64,000 nt of DNA from Nocardia colli (GCF_008704205.1 NZ_VXLC01000006.1:1-64000), one strand, 5' to 3'. Positions 52,231 through 61,386 are shown, counted from the first letter of the stretch. Notes: a model not told the origin generated them from the letters alone. Made by a program: numbers and translations.

Positions 52231-52440
52231 CTAGTCGCAGACCCGGGCTTGCTTGCCGGCGAGTGCGTCCAAGCCGAGCATCGCCAATAGGGATTGGCAA
52301 TCGTCGGCATTTTGTGAATAGCTGGCAACGGTGCGTGCGGCCACCGCGCTCTGTCGCGCAGTTTCGGCCTTTTCATTTGCCCGCGCCTCGGCGAATTCGC
52401 CCGGTTCGTGGATGAGGGTGATGTGTCGTGCCGGGGACAT
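52231..52440 (-). CDS. Small protein of unknown function
   Basis: 69 residues, largely helical (EPGEFAEARANEKAETARQSAVAARTVASYSQNADDCQSLLAMLGLD...). A strong AAGGAG ribosome site 5 nt before the ATG at 52440 argues that it is real. No family recognised; it ends with a Cys (RVCD). Confidence 0.6.
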   Translation of the reverse strand: MSPARHITLIHEPGEFAEARANEKAETARQSAVAARTVASYSQNADDCQSLLAMLGLDALAGKQARVCD

Positions 52441-52760
52441 GAATCTCCTTGGGGTTGATCGAAGCCTACAAGGCGCGCTCGCTCCGCGACAGCCGAACCG
52501 ACCCGGCAGTTCGCTGAAACGGGCCGATCGGGCGGCGGAACGCCGGTAAATCAGCAGGTGACGGGGCGGGTCGAGGGGGCTTTCCAGCCGCGCTCGCCCC
52601 GGTGGTGAGGCGGTTGCGGAGGCCCCGGAGGAGCCGAGCCCGCTTGACGCCGAGCCGGGTCGTCATGATCGGCAGTGGCAGTCCGGGCGCAGAGGTGAGC
52701 GTTGCGTCACATGATCGTGGGAACGAGTCGCGCGGCACTATGACCGTTCGGCCATGCCGA
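52441..52760. other. Intergenic region of about 320 bp
   Basis: Between the small gene and hemW. Some short Arg-rich frames are open on both strands but none has a ribosome site or protein-like composition. No hairpin of note was found. Confidence 0.4.
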
Positions 52761-53972
52761 TCAAGGGACGAGGAGTTGACGGACCACGCCGTCGGCCAGC
52801 AGCCGGCCTCGATCGGTGAGGATCAGACGGTCCGCGACGCGAGTTGCGAGGCCGTCGGCGATGACGCGCTCAGCGGCGGCGAGGCCTTCGGGATCCAAAT
52901 CCTCGACGGGCAGACCCGTGCGGAGCCGGACTGCGAGCATGACGCGTTCGGTGTAGCGCTCGTCCGCGGTGAGGGTCTCCCAGCCTGCCGCGGGGAGGCC
53001 GCCGACAGTGACGCGATCGGCGTAGCGGGCGGGGTGCTTGATGTTCCACCAGCGGACGCCGCCGACGTGGCTGTGCGCGCCGGGGCCCGCACCGAGCCAG
53101 TCGCCGCCGTCCCAATAGCCGAGGTTGTGGCGGCAGGCCGCGGCTTCGCTTGCCGCCCAATTGGATACCTCGTACCAGGTCAGACCGGCTGCGGCGAGAC
53201 GGGCGTCGATGCGTTCGTAGCGGGCGGCGAGCACGTCGTCGTCCGGGGCGGGGAGTTCGCCGCGGCGCACGCGGCGGGCCAGCGCGGTGCCGTCCTCGAC
53301 GATCAGCGAGTAGGCGGAGACGTGGTCGACGCCCGCTTCGAGCACGGCGTCGAGGCTGGCGTCGAGATCGCTGTCGCGTTCGCCGGGAGTGCCGTAGATC
53401 AGATCGAGGTTCACGTGGTCGAAGCCGGCGGCGCGCGCCTCCTTCGCGGCGGCGACCGCGCGGCCCGGCGTGTGCGTGCGGTCGAGCACCTTCAGCACGT
53501 GGGCGGCGGCGGATTGCATGCCGAGGGAGATCCGGGTGAAGCCGGCCGCGCGGAGGCGTTCGAAGAATTCCGGCGAGGTGGATTCCGGGTTGGATTCGGT
53601 GGTCACCTCGGCGGTCGCGGCGAGGGTGAAGTTCGCGCGCACCGCGTCGAGCACCGAGGACAGCCCGGCACCGCCGAGCAGCGAGGGCGTGCCACCGCCG
53701 ACGAAGATCGTCGCGACCTCGGGTGTCGCGGTCGGCAGTTCGGCGAACTGCGCTGCGGCAGTGGCCAACTCACCGCGCAACGCGTCCAGCCAGGATTGCG
53801 GCGACGCGGAGGTGCCGAGCTCGCCGGCCGTGTAGGTGTTGAAATCGCAGTACCCGCAGCGCGTCGCGCAGAACGGCACATGCACGTAGATCCCGAACGG
53901 ACCGCCCCCGAAGTCACTCAGCACCGGCCCCGACATCTCGGTGCCGACAGGGATAGCCGCAGGTGAACTCAC
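52761..53972 (-). CDS. hemW: Radical SAM heme chaperone HemW
   Basis: 403 residues. The radical SAM cluster motif is CATRCGYCDF (C-x3-C-x2-C, HemW style), then GGGTPSLL and the HemN_C region with VSNWAASEAAACRHNLGYWDGGDWLGAGPGAHSH. HemW moves heme to target proteins; it is often misnamed coproporphyrinogen oxidase HemN. Counterpart of Rv2388c in the gene order. GTG at 53972 gives the expected N-terminus (SSPAAIPVG...); the frame is open to 54113. Confidence 0.92.
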   Translation of the reverse strand: MSSPAAIPVGTEMSGPVLSDFGGGPFGIYVHVPFCATRCGYCDFNTYTAGELGTSASPQSWLDALRGELATAAAQFAELPTATPEVATIFVGGGTPSLLGGAGLSSVLDAVRANFTLAATAEVTTESNPESTSPEFFERLRAAGFTRISLGMQSAAAHVLKVLDRTHTPGRAVAAAKEARAAGFDHVNLDLIYGTPGERDSDLDASLDAVLEAGVDHVSAYSLIVEDGTALARRVRRGELPAPDDDVLAARYERIDARLAAAGLTWYEVSNWAASEAAACRHNLGYWDGGDWLGAGPGAHSHVGGVRWWNIKHPARYADRVTVGGLPAAGWETLTADERYTERVMLAVRLRTGLPVEDLDPEGLAAAERVIADGLATRVADRLILTDRGRLLADGVVRQLLVP

Positions 53973-54099
53973 CCCTCTAGTGTGCAGGTCCCCCGCGACC
54001 CGCTCGCCTCCGGCGTCACGATCTGGACGACCGATCACCGGGAACTGGTGCAGGCGTATCGCGAGAGGCGGCCTGCACCAGTTCCCGCTCACCGATGCG

Positions 54100-54501
54100 T
54101 CAGTCCGCGGCAACCACGGTGTTCTGGTTCGCGGTGAGCAGCCAGCGGCCGTTCTCCTTGGACATCACGTACATCGGCGAACCCTCGCCGGTGAGCTCAC
54201 CATCGTCGGTGAGGTAACGCTGGCGGACCTTGACGGCCGCGACGTCGGGGCGGATGAACAGGACGTGCACCACCTCGTAGGTGACGGTGCCGTCGCGCAT
54301 CGCGCCGGGCAGCACCTTCGCGGTGAACTCGGCGATGGCCGGGCGGCCCAGCAGTGGTTTGCCGCCGCCGGTGGTCCAGATGGCGTCCTCGCGGAACAGG
54401 CCGATGAACTCGTCCACCAGTTCGTTCTGCTGGGAGTGCTGGATGGTGGCGACTACTTCACGGATGGCGTCGAGGTCGGTGTCGACGGATGCGGTACTCA
54501 T
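54100..54501 (-). CDS. SnoaL/SgcJ-like small-fold protein
   Basis: 133 residues, alpha+beta cone fold of the SnoaL/NTF2 superfamily (TDLDAIREVVATIQHSQQNELVDEFIGLFREDAIWTTGGGKPLLGRPAIAEFTAKVL ... LFIRPDVAAVKVRQRYLTDDG ... YVMSKENGRWLLTANQNT). The SgcJ/EcaC and DUF4440 branches look most similar. Function unknown; it could bind a small hydrophobic ligand. ATG at 54501. Confidence 0.8.
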   Translation of the reverse strand: MSTASVDTDLDAIREVVATIQHSQQNELVDEFIGLFREDAIWTTGGGKPLLGRPAIAEFTAKVLPGAMRDGTVTYEVVHVLFIRPDVAAVKVRQRYLTDDGELTGEGSPMYVMSKENGRWLLTANQNTVVAAD

Positions 54502-54710
54502 GACGCCCACTCTGATACCTGAAGGAAACTTCAGGTCAAGCGGTCGGCGGGTACGTGGCGCGGTTCACTTCCGGTGTCGTTCGCGCATCACCGGCCGCCA
54601 TAGACGGATGATCTATGACTGGCGTCACATATCAGGTCAACGGTCCAGGGGATTTCCCGCAAAACTGCGGAAAATACGGACACCCCGTCGGAAGGCCGCC
54701 GCTGAGGTGG

Positions 54711-54716
54711 CACAAT
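54711..54716 (+). promoter_or_regulatory. Probable -10 box of a leaderless promoter
   Basis: CACAAT, with its last base 6 nt before the ATG of the polycysteine peptide (54723). A transcript starting at that ATG would have no 5' leader. Confidence 0.5.
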
Positions 54717-54722
54717 AGCTTC

Positions 54723-54815
54723 ATGCGCGCATCGGGAGTACGACTTGTGGCACGTCGCCACGTCGACTACAAGCGCGTCTGTAGTGCCTGCTGTCTGACC
54801 GAATCCCCTCGGTAG
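54723..54815 (+). CDS. Leaderless polycysteine leader peptide
   Basis: 30 residues ending RRHVDYKRVCSACCLTESPR, with Cys at 20, 23 and 24. Short peptides with HVD..RVCS and a Cys cluster are known upstream of sulfur-assimilation genes in mycobacteria, where ribosome stalling at Cys codons when cysteine is scarce lets the operon be transcribed. Here it lies 136 bp before sirA. The ATG is 6 nt after a -10-like CACAAT and has no Shine-Dalgarno, so it is probably leaderless. GTG at 54747 (VARRHVDYKRV) is an alternative start. Confidence 0.78.
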   Translation: MRASGVRLVARRHVDYKRVCSACCLTESPR

Positions 54816-54832
54816 CTCAGCGACGCCCATCC

Positions 54833-54849
54833 CCGGGTCCATGACCCGG
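54833..54849 (+). promoter_or_regulatory. First leader hairpin
   Basis: CCGGGT pairs with ACCCGG around CCATG, just downstream of the polycysteine stop codon. A short stem that could alternate with other pairings in the leader. Confidence 0.45.
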
Positions 54850-54888
54850 CGATCCCGATTTTCGACTTCATCGGTCCGCTGACACCGC

Positions 54889-54913
54889 AGGTGCGAGTCA
54901 GCCCCTCGCACCT
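54889..54913 (+). promoter_or_regulatory. Second leader hairpin (possible attenuator)
   Basis: AGGTGCGAG (54889-54897) pairs with CTCGCACCT (54905-54913), 9 bp with a 7-nt loop, between the leader peptide and the sirA ribosome site (AGGAG at about 54939). It may block the operon until the ribosome stalls on the Cys codons. Confidence 0.5.
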
Positions 54914-54951
54914 CCAGCACGGATTTCAATAACCCCGCAGGAGCGACCCCT

Positions 54952-56775
54952 ATGACGTCGAGTACCGACGCCGGTCCGACCGACCAGTCCGGCCCCGAGT
55001 CCCGGCCCGGCCACCACACCCGTCCCGACCGCCCCGCCTCCGAGCGCCGCGTTCGCGCCGATCGCCCGCGCGCGGAAGCCGCCGCAGGCGCGTCGACCGC
55101 GCCGCGCGCCCGCACCGGTAAGCCGGTGCGCCGCAAGGCGGAAGGTCAGTGGGCGCTCGGCTATCGCGAACCGCTGAACCCGAACGAGCAGTCCAAGAAG
55201 GACGACAACCCGCTCAACGTCCGCGCCCGGATCGAGAACATCTACTCGAAGCAGGGTTTCGACAGCATCGACAAGGGCGATCTGCGCGGCCGGTTCCGCT
55301 GGTGGGGTCTCTACACCCAGCGCGAGCAGGGCTACGACGGCAGCTGGACCGGCGACGAGAACCTCGACCTGCTCGAGGCGAAGTACTTCATGATGCGCAT
55401 CCGCTGCGACGCCGGCGCGTTGAGCGTCGAGCAGCTGCGCACGCTCGGCCAGATCTCCACCGAGTTCGGCCGCGACACCGCCGACCTGTCCGATCGCGAG
55501 AACGTGCAGTACCACTGGATCGAGGTGGAGAACGTCCCGGAGATCTGGAAGCGGATCGAGGCGGTCGGGCTCAAGACCACCGAGGCGTGCGGCGACTGCC
55601 CGCGCGTGGTGCTCGGCTCGCCGCTGGCCGGTGAGTCGTTCAACGAGATCATCGATCCGACGCCCGCGATCGACGAGATCGTGCGCCGCTACATCGGCAA
55701 GCCGGAGTACTCCAACCTGCCGCGCAAGTTCAAGACCGCGATCTCCGGCCAGCAGGACGTGGTGCACGAGATCAACGACATCGCGTTCGTCGGGGTGAAC
55801 CATCCCGAGTACGGGCCCGGCCTGGATCTGTGGGTCGGCGGCGGTCTGTCCACCAATCCGATGCTGGCGCAACGGGTCGGCGCATGGGTGCCGCTGGACG
55901 AGGTGCCGGATGTGTGGGAGGCCGTGGTGTCGCTCTACCGCGACTACGGCTACCGCCGCCTGCGCACCAAGGCGCGGTTGAAGTTCCTGGTCAAGGACTG
56001 GGGCATCGAGAAGTTCCGCGAGGTGCTGGAAGAGAAGTACCTGAAGCGCAAGCTGATCGACGGCCCGGCGCCGGAGCAGCCGACCAAGCCGATCGACCAC
56101 GTCGGCGTGCAGAAGCTGAAGAACGGGCTGAACGCGGTCGGGTTCTCCCCCATCGCCGGCCGGGTCTCCGGCACGATCCTGACCAAGGTCGCCGAAGCCG
56201 TCGAGCGGATCGGGTCGGACCGGATCCGGTTCACGCCGTACCAGAAGCTGATCGTGCTCGACGTCGCCGACGACAAAGTCGACGCGCTGATCGACGAGCT
56301 GGCGCCGCTCGGGCTGCAAGCCCGGCCGTCGCTGTGGCGGCGAAACCTGATGGCCTGCTCGGGCATCGAGTTCTGCAAGCTGTCCTTCGCCGAGACGCGC
56401 AAGCGGTCGCAGGTGCTGGTGCCCGAACTCGAGGAGCGGCTCGCGGATCTCAATGCGCAGCTCGACGTTCCGGTCACCATCAACATCAACGGCTGCCCGA
56501 ACTCGTGCGCGCGCTCGCAGATCGCCGACATCGGGTTCAAGGGCCAGCTGGTCGACGACGGCAGCGGGAATCATGTGGAGGGCTTCCAGGTTCACCTGGG
56601 CGGCAGCCTCGGCTTCGACAGCGCCTTCGGGCGCAAGCTGCGTCAGCACAAGGTAACCAGCGACGAGCTCGGTGACTACATCGAGCGGGTGGTGCGCAAC
56701 TTCACCAAGCACCGCGAGGACGGCGAACGGTTCGCCCAGTGGGCCGTTCGTGCCGACGAGGCCGATTTGAAATGA
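54952..56775 (+). CDS. sirA: Assimilatory sulfite reductase (ferredoxin, NirA/SirA type)
   Basis: 607 residues; reduces sulfite to sulfide with siroheme and a [4Fe-4S] cluster. Residues 1-60 are a disordered Ala/Pro/Arg extension, then RKAEGQWALGYREPLNPNEQ. The cluster ligands are C-x5-C (ACSGIEFC, about 466) and C-x3-C (GCPNSC, about 515). The Tyr of RWWGLYTQR and the Cys of EACGDCPRVV match the positions of the Tyr-Cys crosslink known in M. tuberculosis SirA. Nitrite reductase activity is the alternative, but the operon with cysH/cysD/cysN favours sulfite. ATG follows AGGAG. Confidence 0.93.
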   Translation: MTSSTDAGPTDQSGPESRPGHHTRPDRPASERRVRADRPRAEAAAGASTAPRARTGKPVRRKAEGQWALGYREPLNPNEQSKKDDNPLNVRARIENIYSKQGFDSIDKGDLRGRFRWWGLYTQREQGYDGSWTGDENLDLLEAKYFMMRIRCDAGALSVEQLRTLGQISTEFGRDTADLSDRENVQYHWIEVENVPEIWKRIEAVGLKTTEACGDCPRVVLGSPLAGESFNEIIDPTPAIDEIVRRYIGKPEYSNLPRKFKTAISGQQDVVHEINDIAFVGVNHPEYGPGLDLWVGGGLSTNPMLAQRVGAWVPLDEVPDVWEAVVSLYRDYGYRRLRTKARLKFLVKDWGIEKFREVLEEKYLKRKLIDGPAPEQPTKPIDHVGVQKLKNGLNAVGFSPIAGRVSGTILTKVAEAVERIGSDRIRFTPYQKLIVLDVADDKVDALIDELAPLGLQARPSLWRRNLMACSGIEFCKLSFAETRKRSQVLVPELEERLADLNAQLDVPVTININGCPNSCARSQIADIGFKGQLVDDGSGNHVEGFQVHLGGSLGFDSAFGRKLRQHKVTSDELGDYIERVVRNFTKHREDGERFAQWAVRADEADLK

Positions 56776-56812
56776 GCCTCGATTGCGCCGGGCACGTGAT
56801 GGGAGAGCAACT

Positions 56813-57532
56813 GTGACAACCGAACTGGTGGCGAAGCTGGCCGAGGACGAGCTCCGGGCCCTCGCGGAGAAGGGCGCCGCCGACCTCGGGACGGACGCGT
56901 CCGCGCTCGAGCTGCTGCAGTGGACCGAGGACACTTTCGGCTCCGGCTACATCGTCGCCTCGAACATGCAGGACGGCGTGCTGGTGCACCTGGCCGCGCG
57001 GGTCCATGCGGGCGTGGACGTGCTGTTCCTGGACACCGGTTACCACTTCGCCGAGACCATGGGCACCCGGGACGCCGTCGAGGCGGTGTACGGGGTGAAC
57101 GTGATCGACGTCCGGCCCGAACACACTGTCGCCGAACAGGATCAGCTGCTCGGCAAGGATCTGTTCGGGCGCGATCCGGGTGAATGCTGCCGGCTGCGCA
57201 AGGTCGTTCCGCTGAAGAAGTCGCTGGCCGGGTACAACGCGTGGGTCACCGGCATCCGCCGGGTCGAGTCGCCGACCCGGGCCGACGCGCCGCTCATCTC
57301 GTTCGACGAGGCGTTCGGGCTGGTGAAGATCAATCCGATCGCCGCCTGGTCCGACGACGCGATGCAGGACTACATCGAACAGCACGGCATCCTCGTCAAT
57401 CCCCTTGTCGAGGAAGGGTATCCGTCGATCGGCTGCGCGCCGTGCACGCGGAAGCCGGAGCCGGGAGCCGATCCACGAAGCGGGCGTTGGGCCGGCCTCG
57501 CCAAGACCGAATGCGGGTTGCACCAGTCATGA
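56813..57532 (+). CDS. cysH: APS reductase
   Basis: 239 residues. Reduces adenylyl sulfate to sulfite. The APS-reductase cluster cysteines are present: CC in GECCRLRK (about 124) and CxxC in GCAPCTRKP (about 208), plus the catalytic ECGLH at the end. These mark an APS rather than PAPS enzyme. GTG at 56813 follows GGGAGAG. The stop overlaps the cysD start (ATGA). Confidence 0.95.
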   Translation: MTTELVAKLAEDELRALAEKGAADLGTDASALELLQWTEDTFGSGYIVASNMQDGVLVHLAARVHAGVDVLFLDTGYHFAETMGTRDAVEAVYGVNVIDVRPEHTVAEQDQLLGKDLFGRDPGECCRLRKVVPLKKSLAGYNAWVTGIRRVESPTRADAPLISFDEAFGLVKINPIAAWSDDAMQDYIEQHGILVNPLVEEGYPSIGCAPCTRKPEPGADPRSGRWAGLAKTECGLHQS

Positions 57533-58491
57533 CGGAGACCATTGTGAGTGAACTTCTAGGCGAGTCCTCGAACACTACTGAACGCGCTTTCGGCATCACC
57601 GATTTCGACACTCTCGCTGCATTGGAGTCGGAGTCGATCCATATTTTCCGTGAGGTGGCAGGGGAATTCGAGCGGCCGGTGATCCTGTTCTCCGGCGGCA
57701 AGGACTCCACCGTGCTGCTGCACCTGGCGCTCAAGGCGTTCTGGCCTGCGCCGCTGCCGTTCTCGCTGCTGCACGTCGACACCGGGCACAACCTGCCGGA
57801 GGTGCTGGAGTTCCGGGACAAGATCGTCGAGCGGTACGGGCTGCGGTTGCATGTGGCCAAGGTCGAGGATTACCTCGCCGACGGCAGGCTCACCGAGCGT
57901 CCGGACGGTATCCGTAATCCGTTGCAGACGGTGCCGCTGCTGGACTCGATCAGCGAGCACCGGTTCGACGCGGTGTTCGGCGGCGGTCGTCGCGATGAGG
58001 AGCGTTCGCGGGCCAAGGAGCGAATCTTCTCGCTGCGCAACGCCTTCGGGCAGTGGGATCCGAAGCGGCAGCGGCCGGAGCTGTGGAACCTGTACAACGG
58101 GCGGCACGCGCCGGGTGAGCATGTGCGGGTGTTCCCGCTGAGCAACTGGACCGAGCTGGACATCTGGCGCTATATCGCCCGCGAGGACATCGATCTGGCG
58201 AGCATCTACTACGCGCACCAGCGTCCGGTGTATCAGCGTGACGGCATGTGGATGACGCCCGGCGTCTGGGGCGGGCCGCGGGAAGACGAAGCGCTGGAAA
58301 CGCTTTCGGTGCGCTACCGCACCGTCGGCGACGGATCGTCCACCGGGGCCGTGCTTTCCGATGCGGCCGACAATGCGGCGATTCTCGCCGAGGTGGCCGC
58401 GTCCCGATTGACCGAACGTGGTGCTACCCGCGGTGACGACCGGGTGTCGGAGGCTGCGATGGAAGACCGTAAGCGAGAGGGTTATTTCTGA
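57529..58491 (+). CDS. cysD: Sulfate adenylyltransferase subunit 2
   Basis: 320 residues. ATP sulfurylase catalytic subunit; the PP-loop is FSGGKDST, with later motifs GGGRRDEERSRAKER and SNWTELDIWRYI. Uses the GTPase CysN as activator. ATG overlaps the cysH stop by 4 nt; the cysN ATG is 2 nt after its stop. Confidence 0.96.
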   Translation: MTETIVSELLGESSNTTERAFGITDFDTLAALESESIHIFREVAGEFERPVILFSGGKDSTVLLHLALKAFWPAPLPFSLLHVDTGHNLPEVLEFRDKIVERYGLRLHVAKVEDYLADGRLTERPDGIRNPLQTVPLLDSISEHRFDAVFGGGRRDEERSRAKERIFSLRNAFGQWDPKRQRPELWNLYNGRHAPGEHVRVFPLSNWTELDIWRYIAREDIDLASIYYAHQRPVYQRDGMWMTPGVWGGPREDEALETLSVRYRTVGDGSSTGAVLSDAADNAAILAEVAASRLTERGATRGDDRVSEAAMEDRKREGYF

Positions 58492-58492
58492 T

Positions 58493-59788
58493 ATGACCGA
58501 CCTATTGAGGCTGGCTACCGCCGGTTCTGTCGACGACGGTAAGTCCACTCTGGTCGGGCGTCTGTTGTACGACACGAAATCCGTGCTGGCCGATCAGATC
58601 GACGCGGTTACGCGCGCGTCGGTGGACAAAGGGCTTGCGACGCCGGATCTTTCGTTGCTCGTGGACGGGTTGCGGGCGGAACGGGAGCAGGGCATCACCA
58701 TCGATGTCGCCTACCGGTATTTCGCTACGCCGCAGCGGTCTTTCGTGCTCGCGGATACGCCGGGGCACGTGCAGTACACGCGGAACACGGTGTCGGGTGC
58801 GTCCACCGCGCAGCTGGTGATCCTGCTCGTCGACGCGCGCAAGGGGGTCATCGAGCAGACTCGCAGGCACGCCGCGGTTCTGGCGTTGCTCGGGGTGCCG
58901 AAGCTGGTGCTCGCGGTGAACAAGATCGACCTGGTCGATGACCCGGCGACCGTGTTCGCGGAGATCTCCGCCGAATTCAACGGGCTCACCCGGACCCTCG
59001 GCTGGTCCGACGACGATGTGCTGGAGATTCCGGTCTCCGCGCTGCACGGCGACAACATCGCCACCCGCTCGGACAACACCCCGTACTACAGCGGTCCGTC
59101 GCTGATCGAGCACCTCGAATCGGTGCCGGTCGATGCCGACAGCACCGGCAATCACACACTGGGACTTCGTTTTCCGGTGCAGTACGTGATCCGGCCGCGC
59201 ACCGCCGAATACCCCGACTACCGCGGCTACGCCGGGCAGATCGCGGCCGGTGCGGTCGCGCCGGGCGACGAAGTGGTGGTGCTGCCCTCCGGAATTCGCA
59301 CCACCGTCGAGCGGATCGACACCCCGGACGGTGAACTCGCGGTGGCGCAGACCGGCCGCAGCGTCACGCTGATCCTGGCCGACGACGTCGACATCTCCCG
59401 CGGCGACACCATCGCCTCGGTCGCCGACGCCCCCGAGCCGATCGACACCTTCGACGCCACCGTCTGCTGGCTCGGCGACAAGCCCCTGCACCCCGGCGCC
59501 CGCCTGCTGCTCAAGCACGGCACCCGCACCACCCAGGCGATCGTCGGCAGCCTGCTGGAGCGCTTCGACGAGCAGCGCCTGATCGCCGACCCGAACCCGG
59601 AGTCGTTGGCCCTCAACGACATCGGGCGCGTCTCCCTGCGGGTCGCCGAGCCGCTCGCGGTCGACGACTACCGGGTCAACCGGCACACCGGCAGCTTCCT
59701 GCTCATCGATCCGTCCGGCGGCAACACGCTTGCCGCCGGTCTCGTCGGCGACGTGCTCTCGGCCGTCGAAGTCGGCACCGGAGTCTGA
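58493..59788 (+). CDS. cysN: Sulfate adenylyltransferase subunit 1 (GTPase)
   Basis: 431 residues. GTP-driven partner of CysD: GSVDDGKST (P-loop), DTPGH, NKIDLV, and two beta-barrel domains. It ends at about residue 431, without the CysC APS kinase domain that many actinobacterial CysN/C fusions carry, which fits a pathway that goes from APS straight to sulfite. Confidence 0.96.
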   Translation: MTDLLRLATAGSVDDGKSTLVGRLLYDTKSVLADQIDAVTRASVDKGLATPDLSLLVDGLRAEREQGITIDVAYRYFATPQRSFVLADTPGHVQYTRNTVSGASTAQLVILLVDARKGVIEQTRRHAAVLALLGVPKLVLAVNKIDLVDDPATVFAEISAEFNGLTRTLGWSDDDVLEIPVSALHGDNIATRSDNTPYYSGPSLIEHLESVPVDADSTGNHTLGLRFPVQYVIRPRTAEYPDYRGYAGQIAAGAVAPGDEVVVLPSGIRTTVERIDTPDGELAVAQTGRSVTLILADDVDISRGDTIASVADAPEPIDTFDATVCWLGDKPLHPGARLLLKHGTRTTQAIVGSLLERFDEQRLIADPNPESLALNDIGRVSLRVAEPLAVDDYRVNRHTGSFLLIDPSGGNTLAAGLVGDVLSAVEVGTGV

Positions 59789-59789
59789 G

Positions 59790-60647
59790 ATGAAGGAACC
59801 GTTCGGCATCGCGACCCGGCCCGTCGCCGCGTCCGCGGTGCCGAGCGGAGTGCTGGAGTCGCGCGCAATCGGGGGCGCACCGCTCGGGTTCGAGGTTGCG
59901 CCGATGCGTGGCAGGCCCGCGTTGATCGCGGTGGCGCACGGGAGTCGGGATCCGCGGTCAGCGGCGACCATGGCCGCGGTTGTTGTGGAGCTGGCGGCGG
60001 CGCGGCCGGGGTTCGATGTGCGGTTGGCGTTTCTCGATCTGAATGCGCCGTCGGTCGAGCAGGTTGTGGATGCCGTTGCGGCGCAGGGGCATACGCGGGC
60101 CGTGGTTGTGCCGCTGTTGTTGGGGAATGCGTTTCATGCGCGGGTGGATCTGCCTGGCCTGCTGGCCGCGGCGCATGCCCGGCATCCGCAGTTGCAGTTG
60201 ACCCAGGCCGAGGTTCTCGGGCCGGATGCGCGGTTGATCGGGGCGTTGCGGGATCGGGTGTCGGAAGCGGCTGATTCGCTGGCGGCCCAGCCGAATCGCT
60301 TGGGCATTGCGGTTGCCGCCGTAGGTTCGTCCTCCGCTGCGGCCAATACCCGCACCGCCGAGGTGGCCCGCCGCCTCGCCATGCTCACCGGGTACATCAC
60401 CGAGATCTGCTACGCAACCACCGAACCCTCACTGCCCCAGGCGATTTCCCGCCTGCGCACCCGAGGTGCGGACAACATCCTCGTAGCGCCGTGGTTCCTG
60501 GCACCGGGCTTACTCACCGACCGCCTGGTATCCGCAGCTCCGGATGTCCTCCACGCCAACGTCATCGGCCCACACTCAGCCCTCACCGACATCGTGTGGA
60601 ACCGCTACGACGCCACGATCGCGAACGCCCTCACTCTGTCGGCTTGA
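59790..60647 (+). CDS. Sirohydrochlorin cobalto/ferrochelatase-like protein
   Basis: 285 residues in two CbiX-type halves. The first metal-site His is in AVAHGSRDP (His50) and the second in GNAFHARVDLP. Inserts iron in sirohydrochlorin to make siroheme for SirA, or cobalt for cobalamin; its place directly after cysN supports siroheme (compare Rv2393). The start is ATG at 59790, one base after the cysN stop; ATG at RGRPALIAVAHG is possible because the first 38 residues are poorly conserved. Confidence 0.9.
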   Translation: MKEPFGIATRPVAASAVPSGVLESRAIGGAPLGFEVAPMRGRPALIAVAHGSRDPRSAATMAAVVVELAAARPGFDVRLAFLDLNAPSVEQVVDAVAAQGHTRAVVVPLLLGNAFHARVDLPGLLAAAHARHPQLQLTQAEVLGPDARLIGALRDRVSEAADSLAAQPNRLGIAVAAVGSSSAAANTRTAEVARRLAMLTGYITEICYATTEPSLPQAISRLRTRGADNILVAPWFLAPGLLTDRLVSAAPDVLHANVIGPHSALTDIVWNRYDATIANALTLSA

Positions 60648-60724
60648 CCGTTCTACACGGACAATCTCCCGCGGATATCGGCGACAACCGGGCACAAGAG
60701 CGCGAAAGTGTCCGCGTAGAACGG
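60648..60724. terminator. Long-stem terminator-like inverted repeat
   Basis: The first 16 bases (60648-60663) pair with 60709-60724 with one mismatch. The loop region is 45 nt. It spans the gap between the chelatase and the convergent TetR gene and begins right after the chelatase stop. It differs from the 70-bp family. Confidence 0.6.
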
Positions 60725-60733
60725 TGGCAACGT

Positions 60734-61357
60734 TCAGCTGAGCACGTTATCCACGATGGCGCGGGCTGTTGCCACACCCCACTCGTCGCCCATCTGATGG
60801 GCGGTGTGGGCGGCGGAGATCACGGCGTCCAGTTCGAAGGCGATGACGTCGGCGTTGCGTTCACCGAGGTGCCCTTGTTCCTGCGCGCGACGGATCTCGT
60901 TGGACAGGAACGTGATGAAGTCACGATGGTCCGCCGAGATGGCGTCCCGGACCGGACCGGGCCGGCTGTCGAACTCGGCGAGGGTGGCCACGCGGAAGCA
61001 ACCACCGGGGAAAGCCGGCTCGGCGACCTGCCCGAACCAGCGCTCGACCAGCGCGCGCAGCCGCGGCATCCCGCTGGACTCGTCCAGGCTCGGCGTGATG
61101 ACCTCATCCAGGAACACGTCCCGCGCTGCCTTGACCGCGGCCAGTTGCAAGCTCTCCTTGCTTCCGAACAGCGTCGCGATCCCACTCTTGCTGAGGCTGA
61201 GGTCGGCGGCGAGCCGGCCGATCGTCACCCCGGTCAAACCCTCGACAGACGCCACATCGGCCGCATGCCGCGCGATCGAGGCGCGCGATCGCGCCCCTTT
61301 CGCCAACCGCTGATCGGTGCCTTGCTGCCGCCCGGCAGCAGTAGTGGACTCGGACAT
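60734..61357 (-). CDS. TetR-family transcriptional regulator
   Basis: 207 residues. HTH at about 25-65 (ARSRASIARHAADVASVEGLTGVTIGRLAADLSLSKSGIATLFGSKESL) and a TetR_C-type helical domain containing AEPAFPGGCFRVATLAEFDSRPG. This subgroup is common in actinobacteria next to oxidoreductases. A palindrome at 61387-61404 in front of it is a probable operator. No obvious target gene is beside it. Confidence 0.9.
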   Translation of the reverse strand: MSESTTAAGRQQGTDQRLAKGARSRASIARHAADVASVEGLTGVTIGRLAADLSLSKSGIATLFGSKESLQLAAVKAARDVFLDEVITPSLDESSGMPRLRALVERWFGQVAEPAFPGGCFRVATLAEFDSRPGPVRDAISADHRDFITFLSNEIRRAQEQGHLGERNADVIAFELDAVISAAHTAHQMGDEWGVATARAIVDNVLS

Positions 61358-61386
61358 CTCCCTATTCTTCCACGAAATCGCCCCAA

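Noticed and set aside
52466..52738. 90-residue open frame before hemW
   Set aside because: Basic, Arg/Leu/Pro-rich translation without ribosome site; taken as noise.
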